Source: an uncultured Clostridia bacterium
Lineage (GTDB): Bacteria; Bacillota; Clostridia; Christensenellales; Borkfalkiaceae
Length of the DNA stretch: 64,000 nucleotides
Assembly (NCBI GenBank): GCA_934254815.1
Contig: CAKQME010000003.1
Span: 1-64,000, forward strand
Direction: 5' to 3'
Part shown: positions 50,724 through 58,587 of the stretch, in pieces
Layout of the letters: the number at the start of each line of letters is the position of its first letter
Position numbering within the stretch: position 1 is the first letter of the stretch
Translations under genes and position numbers: made by a program
The notes under the pieces: generated by a model
Seen by the model: only the letters and a program-made list of their open reading frames with translations
What the model was told of the DNA's origin: nothing
The model's database searches: none

Positions 50724-52901
50724 TTATAATTCCTCAATCCATTTTATCTCATAAGGGCGCAATTCAATGCTTTGCTTTTTCCCATTATTGTCATAAAAAT
50801 CGGTAACAACATTTTGCGATGTATTATTGATTATCGCATACATACCCTTTCCAGCATAATAGTTACAATCACAATTAGTGTTTGTAACAAAATTCTTAGT
50901 CACAAACTCTTCTTTATGTGCGCACCATAATATTGCACGGTAAAGCAATCTTGTATTCTCTCCGTTATATTTAAATCCACACATATAAAAGCTTCTGCCT
51001 TTGCCGAACGAGTTTGCAGCCGCACGAACATGACCTGCATTTATACCAAGTCCCATGTTTTTATCCGGAACAATATCAAGTATTTCCGTCCCATCAAAAG
51101 CGAATACGTTATCAACACCGTCATTATAATCGATTTGGTGCTTATTATTCTCAAAAATAAAATGACTATCAGTTACCGAATAATTATATTTATGTTCAAT
51201 AAGCGAAAGAGAATTTTCTTCTTCTACACCTAAAACATCACCCAATGCAAAAAACCTTCCACCATTATATATCGATGTCGGTTCGCCTATTCCGATAAAA
51301 CCTCCGCCATTATAAACATATTTTCTAATTTTTTCCAAAACTTTTTCATCTTTCCAGTTTTCCCCGCCGGTAAACGCAGTATCTCTGTCTCCGTAATTCA
51401 AGATAACGTCATATTTTGAAAGGTCTTCATTTTTTACATCTTCAAAATTGATAAAATCCACATCAATCGGCAATCCTGCAAGTGATTCGAGGACGCCTTG
51501 ATAACGTGTTATTTTTTGATAAGGCGCATCTTGACAAATCATATGATTCATCCAACTTCTTACTTTGCCCCAGCAATTTAATATTGCAACTCTTGCCACA
51601 CTGAAAGGTTTTCCACTGTTTGCTGCATCATATATACTACGAAATTCTTTGCATATATTCTCTATGGATTGCATAAATTTAGGAAATTTATCTGCAAGAG
51701 AAAGATATCCCCCGAAACCGATTCTATCTACAGGCTTACGCATTATAGCACGACGTGCCGCCGCCCAACCTCGTAATAATTCATCCGAAGCATTATCGTC
51801 GTTATTTAGCGTATCAGGGAAAAAATAAGGCAAAAAGCGTGCCTCCCTGTATTTTACAAACGGAATTTCAGAAAGCATTCTCGCCGTTGCTCCGCTGTTC
51901 ACACTCCCAACAACGGCATCAAGACCCATATTAGAAAAATATTTACCGTATGGCTCTCCACCTATCCAGTTATCGCCTAAAAACATCATTGCCTCTCTGC
52001 CATACGAATGTACTATATCAACATAATCTTTCATCGTATTGCAAACGAATTCTTCCACAAGGTCCATATATTTTTTAAAAGTATCCGTCGGAACTCTGAA
52101 GCAATTACAATAATAACCTCCGTCGACAATATCCTCTATCCTTATTTTATAGCCGAATTTTCTTTCAAACAACTTAAACATTGACGGACTTGCAGTAGTA
52201 GCATACCCGAACCAATCAAAATACTTTTGCTTTGAATCCTTATTTCTCACGAGAAAAAAGTGGTAAAAGAACGTGGTAAATCTAACCACGCTTACTTGCG
52301 GGTTCTCTTCAAGCCACTTACCAAGATCTTTTGCCATAATTTCTTTTGCTTCCGGAAATATAGGATCAATGTCTCTATCTTTTTCGCAAGTCCAGCCGTT
52401 TGTAGTATAATTATATATTTGCGTTGCATCCCATAGCGATTTAGCAAAAAAACTAACCGTATATTCATGCATCGGAATCGCTTTTTCTATAACTACTCTT
52501 TTAGAATTATAATCATAACGCCAATCTTTAATTTCTTTTCCTGCTGTTCTGTCAAAAACCTGCCAATAATCTTTGGGGTTATCTGAATCGTTAATAGAAA
52601 CTTGATCTTTGTAATAATCTTCTATAGGGTTTATTTCAAGAATACTTTCAACCGCCAAAACCCTTTGAGATAGCAAAGCAATATTCTGCAGAAAATCATC
52701 ATGAGCATAGGCCCACGCATTATTGCCTCTCGCAAGAAAATATGTTTTATAAACTTTAACGTCGCCAAATACCGAGGTATCTTCGGGAAGTTCTGTTCCA
52801 TCGCAATCGCGTATAGCGTCAGCTCCCCATTGCTTCATAACTCGACACGTTCCGTCTATAAAATTTTTATCGGTAGGAACCGTTACCCTGCCAAAACTCA
52901 T
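50724..52901 (-). CDS. GH112 beta-galactoside phosphorylase
   Basis: This 725-residue, signal-less protein matches the GH112 phosphorylases. The N-terminus 'RVTVPTDK' and 'WGADAIRDCDGTELP' are family hallmarks, and 'FLGDNWIGGEPYG' carries the probable proton-donor Asp. C-terminal domains include the glutamine-amidotransferase-like 'YNGGGFIGIGEPT'. The enzyme cleaves galactosyl-beta-1,3-N-acetylhexosamine or galactosyl-beta-1,4-rhamnose with phosphate, giving galactose-1-phosphate. The GH78 enzyme of the neighbouring operon hints at the rhamnose type, and the esterase hints at host glycans; the sequence alone does not decide. It overlaps the Gfo/Idh gene stop by ATGA. Confidence 0.88.
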   Translation of the reverse strand: MSFGRVTVPTDKNFIDGTCRVMKQWGADAIRDCDGTELPEDTSVFGDVKVYKTYFLARGNNAWAYAHDDFLQNIALLSQRVLAVESILEINPIEDYYKDQVSINDSDNPKDYWQVFDRTAGKEIKDWRYDYNSKRVVIEKAIPMHEYTVSFFAKSLWDATQIYNYTTNGWTCEKDRDIDPIFPEAKEIMAKDLGKWLEENPQVSVVRFTTFFYHFFLVRNKDSKQKYFDWFGYATTASPSMFKLFERKFGYKIRIEDIVDGGYYCNCFRVPTDTFKKYMDLVEEFVCNTMKDYVDIVHSYGREAMMFLGDNWIGGEPYGKYFSNMGLDAVVGSVNSGATARMLSEIPFVKYREARFLPYFFPDTLNNDDNASDELLRGWAAARRAIMRKPVDRIGFGGYLSLADKFPKFMQSIENICKEFRSIYDAANSGKPFSVARVAILNCWGKVRSWMNHMICQDAPYQKITRYQGVLESLAGLPIDVDFINFEDVKNEDLSKYDVILNYGDRDTAFTGGENWKDEKVLEKIRKYVYNGGGFIGIGEPTSIYNGGRFFALGDVLGVEEENSLSLIEHKYNYSVTDSHFIFENNKHQIDYNDGVDNVFAFDGTEILDIVPDKNMGLGINAGHVRAAANSFGKGRSFYMCGFKYNGENTRLLYRAILWCAHKEEFVTKNFVTNTNCDCNYYAGKGMYAIINNTSQNVVTDFYDNNGKKQSIELRPYEIKWIEEL

Positions 52902-54133
52902 TGTTTTTCTCCTCCTAAAAACTCGGGCTTTCCGCTATTTAACCTCGAATTTTCTGCTGCGAATGCCACCATATGACTTTCAATCGATTTACCGAGAGTA
53001 GTCAGCCCTACTGATTTCTCATTGCCTGCTACATAATTTAAAAAATCCAGCAACAACAATCTATCTCCGCCACAATGTTGAGATAATTTATCATCAACCG
53101 TAACATGTATAATTTGCTCTTTTTCTCCAAACAGCTCTAATTTTATCTCGCCATCTTCGATTAGGCAATTCATTTCTCCTTTTGTTCCGCAAATTTGCGT
53201 TCTTCTATAGCATTTATCAGAAAAAGCCTGCATAGTAAGATTTGCTAAGACTCCGCCTTCCAACAACATATTCACCATTTGGTGATCGCAAACATCGTTA
53301 TCACATTGATAAACGCATTTATCATAATAATCTTTTTCTTCATCGATTACTTCAAATGCATTTTCAACCGAATAATCTCTCACTGATGGCTGCTTAACCA
53401 TAAAAGGACGATTCTTATATAATATGTAAGCGCTATACAAACAATCTTTTTTATATTTACAGATTTTACATCTTTTTGCTGCGCCGTCAGGCATATTTTG
53501 TTTCGTGAAATAAATCAAGTTTCCAAATGACGACAACTCTTTGCAAGATTTTCCCGTCAGCCACAAAATTAAATCCAAATCATGACAGCACTTCGCAAGA
53601 ATCGAAGGACATGTTTCAACGCTATTATGCCAATTGCCTCGCACAAAAGAATGGGCAAAATGCCAGTAGCCGACATTTTCCGTTTGATTTATGTTAAGAA
53701 TTTCTCCGATAACACCCGAATCTAATAATTCCTTAACTTTCATATAAAATGGCGTATACCTTAAAACATGACACACCCCTACTTTCCTGTTTAATTCTTT
53801 TGCTTTGGAGTAAATATCCATAACATCACAGGCATTAAGAGCTATGGGCTTTTCAAGCAATATATCATAACCCGTTTGCAACGCTTTTATAGCATATTTG
53901 TGATGAGTATCATCAACGGTAGATATAATCAATACATCAGCCAATTTACCTTTTCCAAAAAAATCATCTGCTTTGTTGAATAGATTTTCTTCAGATATTT
54001 GAAATAATTCCTTAAATAAATCCGTCCTTATCTTGTCAATGTCACACGCTGCCGCAATTTCTATTTTCTCTGACTTTGCAATATTAGAAAACATCATTCC
54101 TCTTGCGCCACAGCCTAAAACCGCTATTTTCAT
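52898..54133 (-). CDS. Gfo/Idh/MocA-family oxidoreductase
   Basis: The 411-residue protein has an N-terminal Rossmann fold ('AVLGCGARGM'), the catalytic-site motif 'LLEKPIALNACDV' and 'VCHVLRYTPFY'. A Cys-rich insertion 'CKICKYKKDC' may bind metal and is less common. Such enzymes oxidise or reduce sugars with NAD(P). It lies between the DUF4838 and GH112 genes. Confidence 0.9.
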   Translation of the reverse strand: MKIAVLGCGARGMMFSNIAKSEKIEIAAACDIDKIRTDLFKELFQISEENLFNKADDFFGKGKLADVLIISTVDDTHHKYAIKALQTGYDILLEKPIALNACDVMDIYSKAKELNRKVGVCHVLRYTPFYMKVKELLDSGVIGEILNINQTENVGYWHFAHSFVRGNWHNSVETCPSILAKCCHDLDLILWLTGKSCKELSSFGNLIYFTKQNMPDGAAKRCKICKYKKDCLYSAYILYKNRPFMVKQPSVRDYSVENAFEVIDEEKDYYDKCVYQCDNDVCDHQMVNMLLEGGVLANLTMQAFSDKCYRRTQICGTKGEMNCLIEDGEIKLELFGEKEQIIHVTVDDKLSQHCGGDRLLLLDFLNYVAGNEKSVGLTTLGKSIESHMVAFAAENSRLNSGKPEFLGGEKQ

Positions 54134-54153
54134 TTATATAATTTCCTTTATAA

Positions 54154-56430
54154 TTAAAATATTATCTCGCCTAAAGTATATGGATATAATGACATATCAG
54201 CTCTTTTTATTGAATTCCAGTAAACTGTATTCACATAACCGTTTTGGCAAAAATTATGCGCAATTACCTCAAATCCAATCGTTTTATTCATCAAAATATC
54301 GACTTCCAAATCAAAACAGTATCCTTCTCCGTTTTTTTCAAAAGATAAAACCGTAAATCTGCTTTCTTCTCCAAACGCAGTATATATTCCTTCTGCATTT
54401 ATTCTGAATTTGAAATCACCTTTCTCGATACTCTTCGTCTTGTGATTTGTTTCACTAAAAAACAACTCAACGCTATCCTGTTCCCAATCATCCATGTTAT
54501 TTGTACAAAAGTACGGAGCAGGATCCTTTACTGACATTCGCAATTTTAGTTTATTATGGTTCTTTTTCACTTTAAACGAAAAACTAAAATCTTTTATTTC
54601 CGGATCAGTGTTATCGTCCGAATAATTTATCTCAGACCACTCATCTTTAATAAGTATAATTTTTTTCGTTATGTTATTAACCTTAAACGGAGAAAGAGAA
54701 TAGTCAAGTTTACTAATATCGGTTATTTGATTTCCGATTCCTTCCGCATATATAAACTTCCCGTAATAAGAATAGGCATACTTCACTAACCGCTTATGTT
54801 CCGCTTCATAGCGGTCCATTTCAATCTCTCCGGATTTTACTTTGTTGTATAAATTCATCAGTCTGCAAAAATCAAATGAGACTTTTGAATTTTTAATACG
54901 ATTTTTATAACTATCGCTATCCGCGTTTTGAATAGCCTTATTCCAATAGCCCTCACCGCGTATTATAAAATCATCATTTGCAAGCATCTTAAAGTTTTCC
55001 TTCTTTTCCCCTTGCAAAGTCTCTGCTTCTTCCACATATTCACATAAAAAATCCAAATACTGTTTAATAAATGGTGCGGAGTTTTTTCCGTAAAATCCGA
55101 TTAAGAACAAATCTATATATCCAAGATATTCCTCATAACTCATAAACGGATTTTGAAAAAGTTTTGCCACAAGATATGCTCTCAACTCATAAAATTCAAA
55201 CGGAAATACATCCCCGTTTCCTTGTTGAAAAATCCCGTATGCGCCTTTTTTCAATAAATATACAGTGTCATAATATAGTGCTTTGAAATTTGCCAAAGGA
55301 ACAAAATAAAACGAAAAATTGCACCAGTAATTCCATATAAACACCTTTTTCGATATTTCAAACCATTTGTCTATTTGTGCCTTTTCTACTCTGCACTTTT
55401 CTTCGGTTTCATCTGTTAAAATTCTGTTAAACGGAGAATTGATGCAGTATTGAACCATAACGTTATCTTCAGGCTTTATATATTTCGGAGGTTTTTTAGA
55501 AAAATGATAAGCGAAGGTATGAATTATAACATCGGGAAACTCCTTTTTTACGACACTTGCTATTCGGTTTACAAAATCAATGATTACACCCGAATAACTT
55601 TCCTCACGCTCAAAAACTCTCTTGCAATTATCACACAGACAATAGTTGTTTTCGAAATCGCCATATGCATCGTTTTGAGATATAGACAATATTTTACAAG
55701 ACGAATGAGCCCTCAAGTATTTCAATACCTTTTGCAATACAATTTCAAAAACCTCGCTATTAGTGAGACATATCTGATAACGATGATTTTCGCCGTACCT
55801 ACCCGGAGCAAAAGAAAAATACTCCGGATGGCTCTCAAAATATTCCTCGTACGGAACAAGCTTTTCAAATGTATGACCGAATAACCCCCAATCAAAGGCA
55901 AATTCGACACCACTAAGATCGCCGTATGCTTTTCTGTTGTTTATTTCGCCAACAGTAAATTCAAGTCTCTGCCTTGTCCTGTATTTTTCGTCAAACGCAA
56001 TATATGAATAATCCAGTCTTAATTTAGATGTAAAATTAAAATCTATATCGGCAATTTCAATATTTTCATCCTTACGTTTATAAAAAAGAGTCACTTCCGG
56101 AGTAAGCCATTCGATTCCGATAAGGTTAAGGAAATGATAAACACCGAACAGCGTTCCTTTATCCGTTTTCCCTGCAATATAAATATTCCCGTTTCTATAG
56201 AACACCGAAAAGGAATCGTTATTTTTTAACGCACTGATTTTATCTTCAGAGAAAAATTCGCCAGGAACCTTTCCGATAACAATCTTATGTCCTTGCGTGG
56301 CAGGAGTCTTACAACCATAATCTAAAAATTTTTGAAAATGTTCAACCAACTCCTGCTTTGCAATGTTACAAGTCGCGCTGTTGTCTGCTAATATTAAAAA
56401 ATCATTTAAATCAATATTATTGATAGTCAT
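54154..56430 (-). CDS. DUF4838 protein, cytoplasmic
   Basis: This 758-residue protein has no signal peptide. Its N-terminal domain ('GTLFGVYHFLNLIGIEWLTP') resembles the alpha-glucuronidase-type N-domain, and the DUF4838 core carries the Cys motif 'CLCDNC' after 'SISQNDAYGDFENN'. A C-terminal beta-domain ('KLRMSVKDPAPYF', 'SVELFFSETN') looks like a family-9 carbohydrate-binding module. DUF4838 is linked to glycan loci, and its catalytic activity is not known to me. It has a secreted partner, the next gene. Confidence 0.8.
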   Translation of the reverse strand: MTINNIDLNDFLILADNSATCNIAKQELVEHFQKFLDYGCKTPATQGHKIVIGKVPGEFFSEDKISALKNNDSFSVFYRNGNIYIAGKTDKGTLFGVYHFLNLIGIEWLTPEVTLFYKRKDENIEIADIDFNFTSKLRLDYSYIAFDEKYRTRQRLEFTVGEINNRKAYGDLSGVEFAFDWGLFGHTFEKLVPYEEYFESHPEYFSFAPGRYGENHRYQICLTNSEVFEIVLQKVLKYLRAHSSCKILSISQNDAYGDFENNYCLCDNCKRVFEREESYSGVIIDFVNRIASVVKKEFPDVIIHTFAYHFSKKPPKYIKPEDNVMVQYCINSPFNRILTDETEEKCRVEKAQIDKWFEISKKVFIWNYWCNFSFYFVPLANFKALYYDTVYLLKKGAYGIFQQGNGDVFPFEFYELRAYLVAKLFQNPFMSYEEYLGYIDLFLIGFYGKNSAPFIKQYLDFLCEYVEEAETLQGEKKENFKMLANDDFIIRGEGYWNKAIQNADSDSYKNRIKNSKVSFDFCRLMNLYNKVKSGEIEMDRYEAEHKRLVKYAYSYYGKFIYAEGIGNQITDISKLDYSLSPFKVNNITKKIILIKDEWSEINYSDDNTDPEIKDFSFSFKVKKNHNKLKLRMSVKDPAPYFCTNNMDDWEQDSVELFFSETNHKTKSIEKGDFKFRINAEGIYTAFGEESRFTVLSFEKNGEGYCFDLEVDILMNKTIGFEVIAHNFCQNGYVNTVYWNSIKRADMSLYPYTLGEIIF

Positions 56431-56431
56431 T

Positions 56432-58579
56432 TTAATTTAATCCAAACTGTTTTTTCCACTCGGCAAAAGAATTCTTTGTTCCGCCGCCTTCAGCCATCTG
56501 GCTTATACCTGCCATATCAATATAAGTAAAAAACTCTGTTGCCAGTTCTTTCTTTTCTATTGAGTCCACAATATAGCCTAATTTTAACATCATGTATTCA
56601 GGCGTAACAATTACCTCGCCAAATCTCTTAATTTTCTCACTTTTTTCAAGATCCGAAAGCGTCTCATCTGACTTCACTTTATCTATTGCTTTGCGAATAA
56701 GTTTAATTTGCGAATCCAACAACTCGTAAGAATAATTTTCAGCATCTTCAAACCCTAAAGAGTTATCGGTCGTTGCATGAAACCCGTTTTCTTTTGTCGC
56801 ATCCAGAGCCGCAAAATGATTCTCCCAAACATCTAAATACAAATTTACATATTCATCGTAACCTTCTCCGAAATATAACTTGTTAAAATGCCTTATAAGT
56901 TCGTTAACGTTTTGATTAGGATTCCACATCAGCTTTAAGCAAAGCCATTGATGGAGATGATAGTCATAATAATGTCCTTCACTCGGCGTTCCTTGGGACA
57001 ACACGCGGTTAACATTTATATCTATATAGTAAAGATAGTTGTCACGGAGCGTTGCGTAATTAGGCAAATACCAAAGATAATCCGTATAGCAGCACTGATA
57101 ATCCCATATTTCAACAGAATCGGCAAGCATAGTCCACTGCGTAAATTGCTGCCTTAATTCCTCATTTTGATCGCATTCATAATCCCATACAGAATGATAA
57201 TTGCATATTCTGTATGCGACCTGAATTGAAATATTTTTGTCTAAAACGACCTTTTCGTTAATCGGTTTATAGCCACCTGCTCCATCAGACACAACCGGTG
57301 CGGGACGGGATTTTGAATATGCGAATATAACAAATTGAACTTCCTTGTTAATATTGTTTTCGCTCATCCATTTCTTAACTTCTTTTACGATAGCATTTGC
57401 CCAAACGCACGTAACCCCGCTGAATGTTCCGTATTTTTCATACGCGGCCGTACATTTATCACACTCACATTTTGCAGAATAATCTCCGTGTCCAAGCATA
57501 AGAGAATGAGCACCATCGTTTCTGTCATCAATAATCATCCTCTTACAAATTTCTATCATTTTACTCATAAGAGAGGTTTTGTCGGCAGAATCATATTCCC
57601 CGTCTTCAGTCATACCGTTGGTATAGCATACTTCTTCTTGCGAATACCCTTTTGTATTTACCCTGTTATACGACGGATTATATGCATACCATTCGGGATT
57701 AGTAGCAAAATATCCCAATTCCCAATTTGAGGAAGCACCATTATCCGTTGATCTATAAGTGGGGGTTGGATTTATACCGTTTACATAAGCATCCGCAGAC
57801 AATAAATGAGTTATTGTATGCCCCATTCTTTCCGTGTACCAATTACTGTTTCCGTTATAATCAACGTAATACGTATAGTAATATTGCGGATCCATTGCTG
57901 AATGTTCGGCATACCGAGATGAATTATTACGCATTTTAGCTCCAAATGTTGTACCACCTTGATAAAAAGCAGTATATGCATAATAATCTCTTACCGCAAA
58001 TGCAGGTATATCAATCAAATCTATTCCCTTTGCTTTAACCGTTGAATTTGAAGGTAAATATGTTGCATCATAAGTCAGAAATTCTATTCCGAAAAATCTT
58101 TCCAGAAATTCATATACACCGTATATATTTCCATTCTTACAAGAAGAATCTATTATATAAACGTTACCGAAATTCTTTATTACGTAACCGCCCGTTTTAA
58201 GTTTTGAGTAATCAACATCTGATAAATCCGCACCTTTCTGATACACGGTTTTACCTATAGAAATAATTTCGTCTTTTTCGTTATAAACTAAATTATTATC
58301 AGTTTCGACAATTATCCTTGCTCCGCTCGCAAGTTTTATATAAGATGCAAGCTCATTTGCAGCATAAGCTTCATTATCCGAATGTTCTTCCGGAATTATA
58401 ATTTTATAGCTTGTACTACCGTCTTTAACCAAATACCCATCCGGATCAACAACTGTAGGCAATATAGGATCATCAGGCGGTGTTATCGGAGAGTCAGGCT
58501 TCCCGCAACCGATTGCGGATAAGCCGATGGAAAAAATAATAAACAATGAAACTGCTAAAATGTATATTCTTCTTTTCAT
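56432..58579 (-). CDS. DUF4838 lipoprotein
   Basis: The 715-residue protein has a lipobox ending at Cys25 ('LSAIGC') and a Pro/Asp linker. It follows the same plan as its neighbour: 'NGNIYGVYEFLERFFGIEFL', then 'LMLGHGDYSAKCECDKC' with the CxCDxC motif, then a helical end. It lacks the C-terminal binding domain. It acts outside the membrane, and the gene at 54154 inside. The stop and start of the two genes are one base apart. Confidence 0.82.
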   Translation of the reverse strand: MKRRIYILAVSLFIIFSIGLSAIGCGKPDSPITPPDDPILPTVVDPDGYLVKDGSTSYKIIIPEEHSDNEAYAANELASYIKLASGARIIVETDNNLVYNEKDEIISIGKTVYQKGADLSDVDYSKLKTGGYVIKNFGNVYIIDSSCKNGNIYGVYEFLERFFGIEFLTYDATYLPSNSTVKAKGIDLIDIPAFAVRDYYAYTAFYQGGTTFGAKMRNNSSRYAEHSAMDPQYYYTYYVDYNGNSNWYTERMGHTITHLLSADAYVNGINPTPTYRSTDNGASSNWELGYFATNPEWYAYNPSYNRVNTKGYSQEEVCYTNGMTEDGEYDSADKTSLMSKMIEICKRMIIDDRNDGAHSLMLGHGDYSAKCECDKCTAAYEKYGTFSGVTCVWANAIVKEVKKWMSENNINKEVQFVIFAYSKSRPAPVVSDGAGGYKPINEKVVLDKNISIQVAYRICNYHSVWDYECDQNEELRQQFTQWTMLADSVEIWDYQCCYTDYLWYLPNYATLRDNYLYYIDINVNRVLSQGTPSEGHYYDYHLHQWLCLKLMWNPNQNVNELIRHFNKLYFGEGYDEYVNLYLDVWENHFAALDATKENGFHATTDNSLGFEDAENYSYELLDSQIKLIRKAIDKVKSDETLSDLEKSEKIKRFGEVIVTPEYMMLKLGYIVDSIEKKELATEFFTYIDMAGISQMAEGGGTKNSFAEWKKQFGLN

Positions 58580-58587
58580 ATATCCAC

